Source: Acidobacteriota bacterium (GTDB taxonomy: Bacteria > Acidobacteriota > Terriglobia > Bryobacterales > Bryobacteraceae). From it: a DNA stretch of 64,000 bases. Positions 15,724-25,499 of this stretch are shown here, piece after piece (positions within the stretch are counted from its first letter, which is position 1; the number at the start of each line of letters is the position of its first letter). Where the stretch lies: the NCBI GenBank assembly GCA_017307505.1, contig JAFKEE010000023.1, positions 237,215 to 301,214 on the forward strand, written 5' to 3'. The notes under the pieces are model-generated. The model did no database searches. It was not told the DNA's origin and was given only the letters and a program-made list of their open reading frames with translations. The translations under genes and the position numbers were made by a program.

Positions 15724-18414
15724 TTATTCGCTCCGCAGGGCCCGTAACGGATCGATCTGGGCCGCCTTCAGCGCAGGCAGGAAGCCAGCTACCGCCGCAG
15801 TGAACAGGAGGCCCAGTGTGGCCGCTGTAATCGTTAACGGATCGGAAGGCTGCAGGCCGAACAGGAGTCCTGAAATCTGGGCGGACGCGAGCCGGGCGCA
15901 TAGCAACGCGGCAGGGATCCCGATGGCCGCACCCAGCGACGCCAGGGTGAGCACTTCCCGCATCATCGTCCACACGACATCTCCGCCCTGCGCCCCGAGC
16001 GCCATGCGAATTCCAATTTCCCGCGTCCGCTGAACCACGGCGAACGCGAACAGCCCGTACAATCCGACGGCGGCCAGCAGCGTAGCAAGCAGGCTGAAGA
16101 GGCCGGAGAGCGTGGCCATCAACCGCTCTCTCACCAGGACGGCGTCCATCTCCTCGGCCAGGGTCTGGATCTCGAACACCGGCAACTCCCGGTCGACGTT
16201 CTGAATCGCCTCGCGCAGTTGCGGCACGACAGATGGAGCGCCCCTCTCCACCCGGGCATACAGCGCCATCTGCCCGCGGCCGGTGCCGAACTGAAGGAAC
16301 GGCTCATACACGGTGGGCACGGTCTCGCCGCGTGGATTCAGGTAGCGGGAATCCTTGACAACACCGATGATCTCTCGGGCTTCGGTGTCCAATGCGATCC
16401 TCTTGCCTACGGGATTCTCCTTGTGAAATGCTTTGCGGGCAAAGGTCTCGTTCACGACCGCGACCAGCGCGGAGTTCTCGCCAAGATCGGCGGAGTTGAA
16501 GTCGCGGCCGGCCGCCAGAGCGATGCCGGATGCTGCGAAGAAGCTCGGATAGACCATCGGAGCAAATGCACGGAGGCTCTCACCCGACGGCAACGTGAAT
16601 CGAGCGGTGGCTCCCCGGGGCGTCGTGGGCGTGAACTGAGCCATGCCCACCGCCTTCACTCCGCGAATCGTCTCCACCCGGCCGATCAGCGCCCGGTAGG
16701 TGCGATCCAGCCGCTCCAGGGCGCCCTCAGCGTTCCGCTGGTTGCTGCCCTTGGGCTCCACGCGCACCACCAGCACGGAATCCCGTTGAAATCCGCCATC
16801 CTGGCTGTTCACATTCTGAAGGCTGCGTACGAACAGCCCGGCACCAACCAGCAGCACCAGCGAAAGAGCCACCTGCACCACCGCCAGGACTCTGCCGGAC
16901 CCGAGGCCGCCGAAACTGCCCCTGGCGGCGCCGGAGAGCGTTCCCGCGGACGGTCCGCCCGCAACGCGAGTGGCCCGGATTGCAGGCATCAGTCCGAAGA
17001 GAATCCCGGTGAGGAGTGAAATACCCCCGGTGAACGCCAGAATCCGCGGGTTCGGGCTCAGATCAAGAAGGATCGGCGACCGGCCCGACGACAGGTAAGC
17101 GACCAGCATCCGCGTTGCCCAATTCGCCAGCACGAGACCGAGCAATCCGCCCATGGCGGAGAGCACGACACTCTCCACCAGCAACTGGCTGATGAGCCGG
17201 CTGCGGGGCGCGCCGAGTGCGACACGCATGGCCAACTCCGGTTGCCGCGCCGCGGCCCGGGCCAGCAGCAGATTGGCAGTGTTCGCGCATGCGATCAGCA
17301 GCACGATGCCAACCAGCCCCATCAGGAGAAAGAGCGGCTCGGAGAACTGATCCCGGAGTTCGGACAGCCCTGCGGCCGCAGGCGCCAGTTGCAGCCGTTC
17401 ATTCTCCATCGACGAGAACTTGCCGCCCTTCGGGATCTCCTGGCGAAACGGCCCCTCCAGTTGCGCCGCCGCCTGGGCTGGCCGCAGCCCCGGGTTCACC
17501 CGGCCGAAGGCCTGGACCCAGGTGAGGTACTGCCCGGGATTCACCAGCAGGTTCTCTGAGGAGGGGACCACCGTGGGTTGCATCATCATCGGTACGAAGA
17601 TGTCGGGTGCTGAGCCGACTTCCAGGCCGAAGAACTCCGGCGGAGCGATCCCGATGATCGTGAACGGTTGCCCGGAGAGCGAAACCGTCCGCCCAATCGT
17701 GCTGGGCGCCAACCCGAATCGGCGGCTCCAGAAAGCATGGCTGAGCATCGCCACCGGATGTCCATTCGGCACCAGGTCATCCTCACGCCCGATGGTCCGG
17801 CCCGCCACGGCGCGCACACCGAGAACGGAAAAGTAGTTGCCGGTCACCATCTGCCCGGAAATGGCCGGTTCAATTCCACCATCCACGCTGATATTGATGC
17901 GGGCAGACGACCACCCCGCTACATCGTGCAGAACCCGGTTCTGTCGGCTCATCGACTGAAACTGGGCATAGGTGAATCCGCTCTCAAACGACGAACCCTG
18001 GCCGTGGGTCAACAGTTGCAGCTCCGCGGGCCGCTCCACCGGCAGCAGCCGCCACATCACGGCGTCCAGCAGGCTGAAGATCGCCGTGTTGGCGCCAATC
18101 CCCAAAGCCAGCGAAAGCGCAACCGCAAGGGTGAACCCAGGACTCTTGCGCAGCACGCGGCAGGCGTACCCGAGATCCTGCAGCAGATTCTCGATCAGAG
18201 CGACCCCGCGCGCCTCCCGGCATTCCTCTTTCAGCTGGTCGACGCCCCCCATGGCGAGCCTGGCCTGGCGCCGCGCTTCCTGTTCGTCCAGCCCGGACCG
18301 CATCAGCTTCTCCACGCTGTGTTCGAAATGGAACCGCAGTTCCTCGTCGAGATCCTCCTCAAGCGCCCGCCGCCTGAACAAAGCGCGCAGGCGGTACATG
18401 AGGTCAGTCAGCAT
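15724..18414 (-). CDS. ADOP-type ABC transporter permease 1 (MacB/FtsX family)
   Basis: This 896-residue inner-membrane protein begins with a helical permease-prefix domain (about 1-75, DEELRFHFEHSVEKL...ARRQARLAMGG). A first transmembrane helix (SPGFTLAVALSLALGIGANTAIFS), a MacB-like periplasmic domain and a three-helix FtsX core follow. A second MacB periplasmic/FtsX unit ends with PALKAAQIDPLRALRSE. This duplicated layout is the acidobacterial orphan permease family, normally found without an adjacent ATP-binding subunit, as here. GGAG lies 6 nt before the ATG. The family is presumed to act in export or envelope mechanotransmission; the substrate is unknown. Confidence 0.92.
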   Translation of the reverse strand: MLTDLMYRLRALFRRRALEEDLDEELRFHFEHSVEKLMRSGLDEQEARRQARLAMGGVDQLKEECREARGVALIENLLQDLGYACRVLRKSPGFTLAVALSLALGIGANTAIFSLLDAVMWRLLPVERPAELQLLTHGQGSSFESGFTYAQFQSMSRQNRVLHDVAGWSSARINISVDGGIEPAISGQMVTGNYFSVLGVRAVAGRTIGREDDLVPNGHPVAMLSHAFWSRRFGLAPSTIGRTVSLSGQPFTIIGIAPPEFFGLEVGSAPDIFVPMMMQPTVVPSSENLLVNPGQYLTWVQAFGRVNPGLRPAQAAAQLEGPFRQEIPKGGKFSSMENERLQLAPAAAGLSELRDQFSEPLFLLMGLVGIVLLIACANTANLLLARAAARQPELAMRVALGAPRSRLISQLLVESVVLSAMGGLLGLVLANWATRMLVAYLSSGRSPILLDLSPNPRILAFTGGISLLTGILFGLMPAIRATRVAGGPSAGTLSGAARGSFGGLGSGRVLAVVQVALSLVLLVGAGLFVRSLQNVNSQDGGFQRDSVLVVRVEPKGSNQRNAEGALERLDRTYRALIGRVETIRGVKAVGMAQFTPTTPRGATARFTLPSGESLRAFAPMVYPSFFAASGIALAAGRDFNSADLGENSALVAVVNETFARKAFHKENPVGKRIALDTEAREIIGVVKDSRYLNPRGETVPTVYEPFLQFGTGRGQMALYARVERGAPSVVPQLREAIQNVDRELPVFEIQTLAEEMDAVLVRERLMATLSGLFSLLATLLAAVGLYGLFAFAVVQRTREIGIRMALGAQGGDVVWTMMREVLTLASLGAAIGIPAALLCARLASAQISGLLFGLQPSDPLTITAATLGLLFTAAVAGFLPALKAAQIDPLRALRSE

Positions 18415-18587
18415 TCCCAGCTCCCCCCGGCAGTTGGGGCGTATCCGCGTGTCTCGCGAATTCCCCTTACGCTTCTACAGGAATAATCTACACGGCCTCA
18501 TGTAGAAGTGCAAGGGAAAGCGTCGAAGACTGGCACCTTTTGATCACGGGACCTCCGGATTCCCGCTATCCTGGGAAGTTCCCGCTC

Positions 18588-20075
18588 ATGATTCGCAATA
18601 TTCTTATTTCCTTCGCCCTGGGTGCCGCTTTGTGGGCCCAGCAGGCTCCGGCGCCGCCCAAGCCGCCGGCCGATCCGCCCCCGCCCGTCGTTAAGCACCA
18701 GGAGATCACGCTCAATGGCAAATCCCTGAAGTACACCTCGACCACCGGCCTCATGCCGATCAAAAACGCGGCTGGCGAGATCGAAGCCAACATCTTCTAT
18801 ATGGCCTACACGCTCGATGGCGTCACAGATGCCAAAAAGCGCCGTCTCATGTTCTCGTTCAACGGCGGACCGGGCTCGGCTTCCGTCTGGCTGCACTTGG
18901 GCGCTCTTGGCCCCAAGCGCGTCCGCATGATGGACAACGGCGCCCTGCCGCCCGCCCCCTATCAAGTGGAGACCAACCAGGCCACCTGGCTGGATGAGAC
19001 CGACCTCGTCTTCATCGATCCAGTCGGCACCGGCTACAGCCGCGCCACCAAACCGGAGCTCAACAAGAAGTTCTCCTCGGTCCGCGGCGACATCGAGAGC
19101 GTCGGCGAATTCATCCGGCTCTATCTGGGCCGCAACAACCGCTGGCTCTCACCGCTGTTCCTGGTGGGTGAAAGCTATGGCACGACGCGCGCCGCCGGGC
19201 TCTCCGGCTACCTCATCGACAGGGGCATCGCCCTGAACGGCGTCCTGCTCATCTCCACGGTGCTCAACTTCCAGACGCTGAGCTTCGATCAGGGCAACGA
19301 CCTCCCCTACGAACTCTTCCTACCCACCTACACAGCCACCGCCTGGCATCACAGGAAGCTGCCGTCCGACCTGCAGCAGAAAGACCTCAAGAGCGTTCTC
19401 CAGGAATCGGAACAGTGGGCCGCCGGCGGCTACGCCCAAGCCCTGGGCCGCGGTGACCTCCTCACCGCCGACGAACGCACGGCCGCGGCCAGACAGCTGG
19501 CGCGATTCACCGGACTCCCCCAAAAATACGTCGAGCAGAGCGACCTCCGCATCGACATCATGAAGTTCATCCGCGAACTGCGCCGCGACGAAAACGTCAT
19601 GGTGGGCCGCCTCGACAGCCGCTTGACGGGCCCGGGACCCCGTGAATCCACCGACAGCGCTGAATTCGACCCCAGCATGACCGCCATCCGCCCGCCCTAC
19701 ACCGCCGCGTTCAACTACTACGTGCGCTCGGAGCTGGGCTATGAGAGCGACCTCGACTACTTCATCCTGGGCGGCGGCATCGCCCGCTGGGATTGGGGCG
19801 ACGAGAACCGCTACGCCGATGTCAGCGAATCATTGCGCTCCGCCTTTGCCAAGAATCCGCACATGAAGCTCTACGTCGGTGCGGGCTACTTCGATCTGGC
19901 GACACCCTACTTCGCCGCCGGCTACACGCTGAACCACATGAAGCTACCGGCCGGCGCCAAGGACAACATCCGCATCCACTATTACGAGGCGGGCCACATG
20001 TACTACATCGACGTCACGCCCCTGGCCGCCCTCAAACGGGATGCCGCCAGCTTCATCCGGTGGGCGGCTCAGTGA
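18588..20075 (+). CDS. Serine carboxypeptidase, S10 family, exported
   Basis: This 495-residue alpha/beta-hydrolase peptidase removes C-terminal residues from peptides. The catalytic triad can be placed at Ser196 (VGESYGT), Asp436 (AGYFDLATPY) and His470 (EAGHMYY). The oxyanion/substrate loop FNGGPGSASVWLHLG is typical of S10. The N-terminus is a signal peptide ending at about ALWAQQ, followed by a proline-rich linker. The ATG at 18588 has GGGAAG about 8 nt upstream; a TTG at 18540 is less likely. The stop overlaps the next gene's GTG start (20072-20075), so the two are coupled. It probably works in periplasmic peptide turnover. Confidence 0.92.
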   Translation: MIRNILISFALGAALWAQQAPAPPKPPADPPPPVVKHQEITLNGKSLKYTSTTGLMPIKNAAGEIEANIFYMAYTLDGVTDAKKRRLMFSFNGGPGSASVWLHLGALGPKRVRMMDNGALPPAPYQVETNQATWLDETDLVFIDPVGTGYSRATKPELNKKFSSVRGDIESVGEFIRLYLGRNNRWLSPLFLVGESYGTTRAAGLSGYLIDRGIALNGVLLISTVLNFQTLSFDQGNDLPYELFLPTYTATAWHHRKLPSDLQQKDLKSVLQESEQWAAGGYAQALGRGDLLTADERTAAARQLARFTGLPQKYVEQSDLRIDIMKFIRELRRDENVMVGRLDSRLTGPGPRESTDSAEFDPSMTAIRPPYTAAFNYYVRSELGYESDLDYFILGGGIARWDWGDENRYADVSESLRSAFAKNPHMKLYVGAGYFDLATPYFAAGYTLNHMKLPAGAKDNIRIHYYEAGHMYYIDVTPLAALKRDAASFIRWAAQ

Positions 20076-20935
20076 TCGATCTCCACACCCACACCGCCGC
20101 CAGTGACGGCACCGACACGCCAGCTCAGATCATTGACCACGCCGTGGCGCTCGGCCTGGAAGCGCTGGCGATCACTGACCACGATACGTTTCGCGGCTCC
20201 GACGAAGCCATTCCTCTGGCCGCCGCCAAAGGCCTCCGCTTCGTGCGCGGACTCGAACTGAGCACCCGCCAGCCCGACGAGGCGAATCCGTCCAGCCGCA
20301 GCGTGCACATCCTCGGCTACTTCTTCGATGAACCCTCGCAGGAGTTCCGCGCCTGGCTGGAGACCCTCCGTACGGCCCGCAAGGAACGCAACCGCGCCAT
20401 GGCCGAGAAACTCACCGCCCTCGGCATGCCCGTGACTGTCGAAGAGGCGGAAGCCCACGGCCGGAACATCACAGGCCGTCCGCACTTTGCCCGGGTGATG
20501 CGCGACAAGGGCTACATCTCCTCCATCGAGGAGGCATTCCAGCGCTATCTTGGCGAGACCGGCATCGCCTATGTGGAACGGCAGGACCCCACTTCCGAGG
20601 AGGGCATCCAGAGGATCGTAGACGGAGGAGGACTGGCTAGCCTGGCCCACCCCTTTCGTCTGAACAAGACCGATCCGATCGAAGAGGAAGCGCTCATCCG
20701 GCGCTTCGCCGATTCGGGCCTGGGCGCCATCGAAGTCTGGCACTCCGACCATGACCAGAGCAGCCGCGACCGTTACATCCACCTGGCCCGCAAATACGGC
20801 CTGGGCATGTCCGGCGGTTCGGACTACCACGGCGACAACAAGCCGCACGTCCTGCTGGGCCGCGGCCGCAACGGCGTCAATCGCGTCCCGCTAGCTCTGC
20901 TGGACGACCTCTGCCGCCGCGCCGCCAACCGTTAA
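20072..20935 (+). CDS. PHP-domain metal-dependent phosphoesterase
   Basis: This 287-residue protein starts at a GTG overlapping the previous TGA. It has all four PHP motifs: HTHTAASDG at the N-terminus, ITDHDT, LAHPFR and SGGSDYHG with a following histidine. These bind a trinuclear metal centre. The arrangement matches the bacterial YciV/RNase AM group, which hydrolyses 3',5'-nucleoside bisphosphates (pAp) and trims 5' RNA ends. This assignment is by similarity of layout. It is coupled to the S10 peptidase, and its last 45 bp overlap the convergent ygfZ gene. Confidence 0.9.
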   Translation: MIDLHTHTAASDGTDTPAQIIDHAVALGLEALAITDHDTFRGSDEAIPLAAAKGLRFVRGLELSTRQPDEANPSSRSVHILGYFFDEPSQEFRAWLETLRTARKERNRAMAEKLTALGMPVTVEEAEAHGRNITGRPHFARVMRDKGYISSIEEAFQRYLGETGIAYVERQDPTSEEGIQRIVDGGGLASLAHPFRLNKTDPIEEEALIRRFADSGLGAIEVWHSDHDQSSRDRYIHLARKYGLGMSGGSDYHGDNKPHVLLGRGRNGVNRVPLALLDDLCRRAANR

Positions 20936-21778
20936 ACCGGCGCCCGGCACAATAAACTTGGCGCGCAGGTAGGCCAGGGCTCGCACACACTCTCCAACAG
21001 GAGAGTAAGCGGCCGAAGTGACGGTGCCGGCCTCCTGGTCTCCGGCCATCACCTTCTCGCCGGAGGCAGGAACCGTCGTCCCTTCGATGCGGATTCGCGT
21101 CAGCAGGCGGTTCACCTGGCCTCGCGAGCGCACCCGCTCGACGATCTCCTGGCCCAGATAGCAGCCTTTGTTGAAGTGCACCGCCTGCATCTGCTGCGTC
21201 TCCTGCACCAGATTTGTATCAGCAATGTCCGCCCCAAAACGCGGCACCCCGTTCTCCATCCGTACCGCCAGGAGATCCTCCTGAGTTGCGGCCACCGCGC
21301 CCGCCGCCGCCAGCGAAGCGAGCAGCGCGTCCCGCTCTTCCAGTGGGACTATCATCCGGAACCCCGGCTGCCCCGATGCCGTCGCCTCGAAAACGACGCC
21401 CTGCTTCGGCGACGCCGCCGCATTCGGGCCTTCTACGGCAATCTCGGCGGTCGTGGCGGTGATGTCTTCCAGTGTCACGTCATCGGCAATGATGAACTTG
21501 TCCAGGTGGGCGAAGACTTTCTCGCGGACCTCCGGCTCCACATCCAGCAGGAGGTACTCCTCCTCGGCATGTATCCAGACATCCGCCTGAATCCGTCCCT
21601 GGGCATTCAGGAAGAACGCATAGATGGTCCCGCCGGGCTCCAATTCCTGCACATGATTCGTCGTCATGGCATGCAGCAGCCGTTTGCGGTCTTCCCCGCT
21701 GGCGCGAATCCGTCCGCGGGCCGAGAGGTCGAGAATCGCGGCGCCCTCTCGCAGCGCCTGATATCCAGGTGTCGGCAT
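20891..21778 (-). CDS. ygfZ: Folate-binding protein YgfZ (Fe-S cluster maturation)
   Basis: This 295-residue member of the GcvT-like family binds tetrahydrofolate and supports iron-sulfur cluster assembly, affecting tRNA thiomethylation by MiaB in well-studied bacteria. The diagnostic K-G-C-Y-x-G-Q-E motif is present (KGCYLGQEIVERV, about residue 195-207), with the YgfZ/GcvT fold before it (ILDLSARGRIRASGEDRKRLL at the N-terminus). It is separated by 2 bp from the small membrane protein upstream, so the pair probably forms an operon. The 3' end overlaps the convergent PHP gene. Confidence 0.92.
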   Translation of the reverse strand: MPTPGYQALREGAAILDLSARGRIRASGEDRKRLLHAMTTNHVQELEPGGTIYAFFLNAQGRIQADVWIHAEEEYLLLDVEPEVREKVFAHLDKFIIADDVTLEDITATTAEIAVEGPNAAASPKQGVVFEATASGQPGFRMIVPLEERDALLASLAAAGAVAATQEDLLAVRMENGVPRFGADIADTNLVQETQQMQAVHFNKGCYLGQEIVERVRSRGQVNRLLTRIRIEGTTVPASGEKVMAGDQEAGTVTSAAYSPVGECVRALAYLRAKFIVPGAGLTVGGAAAEVVQQS

Positions 21779-21780
21779 GG

Positions 21781-22128
21781 TTAACGTGCGAAGTTGCTGA
21801 AGTAGAGTCCAATCAGGATAACGAGGACGGCCGAGCCCAGCGCGCTCTTCCGCCAGCGGGCTTCCTTCTCCGGTGACGCTCCGCCCCGGGCGATCAGGAA
21901 GGCCATTGTGATCACGTGCAGCGCCAGCAGTATTTTGATGCCAATGCCGGCATGCCAGCCCGAAGGCGCCCCTTTCATCCTGGTCATGAAGTTATACCCG
22001 CCCGAGAGGACGAGCAGCAGCGCCGCAGTCATCACGCCGCCGCGCCATTGTTTCACCTTGTTGCCGCCCAGTGCGATGAACAGGAACAGCCCGAGGGCCA
22101 GGTGGAGATAGAGTACATAGTCGGTCAT
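21781..22128 (-). CDS. Small four-helix membrane protein of unknown function
   Basis: This 115-residue integral membrane protein has four hydrophobic segments (about 4-24, 30-48, 62-82 and 95-113). Histidines at helix ends (YLHLALG, WHAGIG, LLALHVI) could bind heme or metal, as in CopD- or cytochrome-b-like small proteins, but no defining motif is complete. It lies upstream of ygfZ by 2 bp and probably shares its transcript. The start is 29 bp from the divergent MBL hydrolase start. Function not recognised. Confidence 0.75.
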   Translation of the reverse strand: MTDYVLYLHLALGLFLFIALGGNKVKQWRGGVMTAALLLVLSGGYNFMTRMKGAPSGWHAGIGIKILLALHVITMAFLIARGGASPEKEARWRKSALGSAVLVILIGLYFSNFAR

Positions 22129-22142
22129 GAGTGCTTACCTTC

Positions 22143-22148
22143 TATACT
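22143..22148 (+). promoter_or_regulatory. -10-like box (TATACT) before the MBL hydrolase
   Basis: TATACT matches five of six consensus bases. It ends 9 nt before the preferred ATG at 22158, so the transcript would have almost no leader. No clear -35 box is seen. Confidence 0.35.
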
Positions 22149-22157
22149 GATGGGAAA

Positions 22158-22790
22158 ATGATCCACGAGATTCTTCCGGTCGGCCAACTCCAGTGCAACT
22201 GCTCCATTTTCGGCGACGAAACCAGCCGTGAGGCTATTGTCGTCGATCCGGGCGACGGAGAGGATCTCCTCGAGATCCAGGACGTGCTCACCCGCCATGG
22301 TTTGACGGTCAAGGCCATCTTCATCACGCACGCCCATATCGACCACATCGGCGGCGCGGCCAAACTCAAGGCCCTCACCGGCGCGCCCGTCCATATGCAC
22401 GCCAACGATCAGGAAGTCTACGATCACCTCGACACCCAGGCCGAGTGGTTGAGTATGCCGCCGCCCGAACGCACTGACATCGACACCCCCGCCAAAGAAG
22501 GCGACACACTGAAGCTCGGCGCCGCCGATTTCCACGTCCTCCACACACCCGGCCACACCCAGGGCAGCCTTTGCCTCTTCATCCCAGCCGAAAAGAAGCT
22601 GGTTGCCGGCGACACTCTCTTCCGCGACTCCATCGGCCGCACCGACCTACCTGGCGGTAACGGCCGCCAGATCCTCAGCTCCATCCACACCAAGCTCCTC
22701 ACCCTGCCCGAAGAGACTCAGGTGATCTGCGGCCACGGCCAGTCCACCACCATCGGACGCGAGAAGGCCCGCAACCCCTGGCTTCGATGA
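22158..22790 (+). CDS. MBL-fold metallo-hydrolase (glyoxalase II-like)
   Basis: This 210-residue cytoplasmic hydrolase has the metallo-beta-lactamase ligands HAHIDHIG (motif 2, H-x-H-x-D-H), HTPGHTQGS (motif 3) and GDTLFRDSIGRTDLPGG (motif 4). The pattern resembles the YcbL/glyoxalase II-like group, which hydrolyses thioesters such as S-lactoylglutathione. It lacks the C-terminal glyoxalase II domain. An ATG at 22158 is preferred over an upstream start at 22131 because the family begins at IHEILPVG and GGGAAA precedes it. It is monocistronic. Confidence 0.9.
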   Translation: MIHEILPVGQLQCNCSIFGDETSREAIVVDPGDGEDLLEIQDVLTRHGLTVKAIFITHAHIDHIGGAAKLKALTGAPVHMHANDQEVYDHLDTQAEWLSMPPPERTDIDTPAKEGDTLKLGAADFHVLHTPGHTQGSLCLFIPAEKKLVAGDTLFRDSIGRTDLPGGNGRQILSSIHTKLLTLPEETQVICGHGQSTTIGREKARNPWLR

Positions 22791-22835
22791 AACCTTGACT
22801 TTTCAGTACGTTCCGGTCAAAGTAGACCAGACTCC

Positions 22836-25496
22836 ATGGGGAATCAGGTCGATCGGGACAATCAGCCGTCTCAGCTCCACGAAGTACTGGTAGATGAGTT
22901 CGCGGCACTGGGCATTTCCATTCAACCACCGGACGGAGGCTCTTCGGAGGACCGGCTGCGGGACGTCTACTCGCAGTTGCACCTATCCGGCAAACGCCTC
23001 TCCGCGCTTTGCATATCGGGCGGCGGCATCCGGAGCGCCACCTTCGCCCTGGGCGCCCTTCAGGGGCTGGCCGAAGCAGGCTTGCTGCACCAGTTTGACT
23101 ACCTCTCCACCGTCTCCGGCGGCGGCTACATCGGCAGTTGGCTCACCGCCTGGATCAAACGCGCCGGCGGTATCTCGCACGTCATCCCGCGGCTCACCGG
23201 CTCCACCGAAACCAACGACGACCCCTGCGACGACCTGGGCGCACATCCCGGACTGCCCCAACCCGATCCCATCGCCCACCTCCGCGACTACAACAACTAC
23301 CTGACACCCAAGCTGGGCCTGGGCTCGGCTGACACCTGGAGCATGATCGCTATCGTCCTCCGCAATCTGCTGCTCAACTGGCTGGTCTTCATCCCCATGC
23401 TCATGCTGGTGGTAATGGCGCCGCGCCTACTGCTGTCGTTCCTCCAGATGGCGCCGCCCACCACGCTGCTCGGGCAGCCTTACCTTCTCGCGCTGGGCCT
23501 GGCCGCGGTTCTCTTTATCTACTCTGGCTACCAGAAACTGCTCGACCTCCCCAGCATCGGCCATGTGAACGCCACCCAGGCGCAGTTCCTCACCCGGTGC
23601 CTGGCGCCGCTCTGTCTCAGTGGTCTGCTCGCCATGATCGGCATCTGGTGGGGCGGAACTGGCGTGGCAGGCCAGCTCACCATCTTCAGCACCATCCGCT
23701 TCATGCTCGGCTTGACGGTCGTCTGCCTGCTCCTGTATTTACTGCGTTCTCTCTATCGGAAAGAGCTCCCGGTCCGCGGCGGCGGCCGTGCCTGGCACTT
23801 CATCCTGGCCATGCTGCTGGGCGGCATCGCCTCCGGCGCGGCGGTCTACCTCCTGGGACGCGACCTTCTCGCCGCGGCCCTGCGCGACGGCAACCCGACG
23901 CTCTATGTCACCTTCGGCCCGCCGCTGATCATGGCCACCATGCTCTTCGGTGACATCCTGCTGGTAGGCTTCGGCAGCCGTACCCTCGAATCCGAGGATC
24001 TGGAATGGCTCGCGCGCTCCAGCGGCTTCAAACTTAGCTCGAGCCTGGCCTGGATGATCCTCTGCGGACTCACCCTCATCGCGCCTCACTATGTCATCAA
24101 CCTGGAAGGTTGGGCACAGTCCGCCCTCAGTTCCCTGGGCGGCGTCAGCGGCCTGATCACGGCCTTCGCCGGCCATAGCGCCCGCACTCGCGGCAAGCCG
24201 GACAACAATCAGGATGCCGGGCTCTCCGCTCGCGTGATGGAAGTGTTGACCAAGCTCACGCTGCCGCTCTTCGTGGTCTCGCTCATCGTCGCGCTCTCCA
24301 TCCTGCTGGATGTCATCGTCGATCAGTTGCATCTTTCGCCCTACGGCTTCCGGCAGCATACGCTGGTGCTCACCAGCACTCCGTTCATCCCCCTGCTTGG
24401 CCTCACTTTTGCCATCGCGGTCTTCTGCGCCCTCATGGGCCGCTTTGTCGACATCAACAAGTTCTCACTGCACGGAATGTACCGCTTCCGCCTGATCCGC
24501 GCGTACCTCGCCGCCTCGAACCCTGACCTCGACAACCAGCGCTTCACCGGCTTCAACGAGTCGGACGACATCCGCATGCACGAGTTCCGCGGCCAGCGCC
24601 CTTTGCACGTCGTCAACACAGCCCTGAATCTCGCCTCCGGAGCCCGGCTCGACTGGCAGCAGCGCAAGGCCGCCAGCTTCACCATCTCGCCGTACCACGC
24701 CGGTAGCGCCGACCTCGGTTTCCGCGATGCCGCCCGCTATTGCGGAGGCATCCGCCTGGGCACCGCCATGACCATCTCCGGCGCCGCCGCCAGCCCCAAC
24801 ATGGGCTACCACACGTCCTCGCTCGTCGCTTTTACGATGATGCTCTTCAACGCCCGCCTCGGCGCGTGGCTCGGCAACCCGGGCAATCCCGGCGGCGGCA
24901 CCTGGCCCCGCAAAGGCCCCCGCTTTGCCGTTTCCCCCATGATGAGCGAAGCCCTCAGCCGGACCAACGAGACCGGACCCTATGTTTACCTCTCGGACGG
25001 CGGCCATTTCGAGAACCTCGCCCTCTACGAGATGATTCGCAGGCGCTGCTCTCCCATCGTGGTGCTCGACTCCGGCTGCGACCCCAAGTACACCTACGAG
25101 GATCTCGGCAACGCCCTGCGCAAAATCCGGATCGATCTCAAGATTCCGATTGAATTCCCGGATGCTCAGCTCGCTCCGCTCCTGGAAAAGGAGCGCCGCT
25201 GCGCCGTAGCCGCCATCCGCTACTCCTGCGTCGATGCCGGAGCCCGCGACGGGCTGCTCATCTACTTCAAACCGATGGTCCGACCCACGCAGTCGCCGGA
25301 CGTGCTCAGCTACGCCGCGGCCAGCCCCACGTTCCCCCACGAATCGACAAACGATCAGTGGTTCACAGAAGCGCAGACCGAAAGCTACCGGGCGCTGGGC
25401 ATGCAGACGATCCGCGAAGTCGTAGCCAGCTTCCCCGGAGGCACGTTGACCGAATTGGCGGAACACCTCAGCGGGCGTCGCGGCGCCGCCGCCTGA
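22836..25496 (+). CDS. Patatin-like phospholipase with large transmembrane insertion
   Basis: This 886-residue protein has a patatin acyl-hydrolase domain split by a membrane region. The N-terminal part has the oxyanion loop GGGIR (62-66) and the nucleophile elbow S-T-V-S-G-G with Ser94. The catalytic Asp is in LSDGGHFEN at about 721. Between them, residues 185-530 contain roughly eight to ten hydrophobic segments, so the Ser and Asp parts must fold together on one side of the membrane. Patatins release fatty acids from phospholipids. The substrate here, and any link to lipid remodelling, are inference. TTGACT at 22795-22800 could be a -35 box. Confidence 0.87.
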   Translation: MGNQVDRDNQPSQLHEVLVDEFAALGISIQPPDGGSSEDRLRDVYSQLHLSGKRLSALCISGGGIRSATFALGALQGLAEAGLLHQFDYLSTVSGGGYIGSWLTAWIKRAGGISHVIPRLTGSTETNDDPCDDLGAHPGLPQPDPIAHLRDYNNYLTPKLGLGSADTWSMIAIVLRNLLLNWLVFIPMLMLVVMAPRLLLSFLQMAPPTTLLGQPYLLALGLAAVLFIYSGYQKLLDLPSIGHVNATQAQFLTRCLAPLCLSGLLAMIGIWWGGTGVAGQLTIFSTIRFMLGLTVVCLLLYLLRSLYRKELPVRGGGRAWHFILAMLLGGIASGAAVYLLGRDLLAAALRDGNPTLYVTFGPPLIMATMLFGDILLVGFGSRTLESEDLEWLARSSGFKLSSSLAWMILCGLTLIAPHYVINLEGWAQSALSSLGGVSGLITAFAGHSARTRGKPDNNQDAGLSARVMEVLTKLTLPLFVVSLIVALSILLDVIVDQLHLSPYGFRQHTLVLTSTPFIPLLGLTFAIAVFCALMGRFVDINKFSLHGMYRFRLIRAYLAASNPDLDNQRFTGFNESDDIRMHEFRGQRPLHVVNTALNLASGARLDWQQRKAASFTISPYHAGSADLGFRDAARYCGGIRLGTAMTISGAAASPNMGYHTSSLVAFTMMLFNARLGAWLGNPGNPGGGTWPRKGPRFAVSPMMSEALSRTNETGPYVYLSDGGHFENLALYEMIRRRCSPIVVLDSGCDPKYTYEDLGNALRKIRIDLKIPIEFPDAQLAPLLEKERRCAVAAIRYSCVDAGARDGLLIYFKPMVRPTQSPDVLSYAAASPTFPHESTNDQWFTEAQTESYRALGMQTIREVVASFPGGTLTELAEHLSGRRGAAA

Positions 25497-25499
25497 GCG

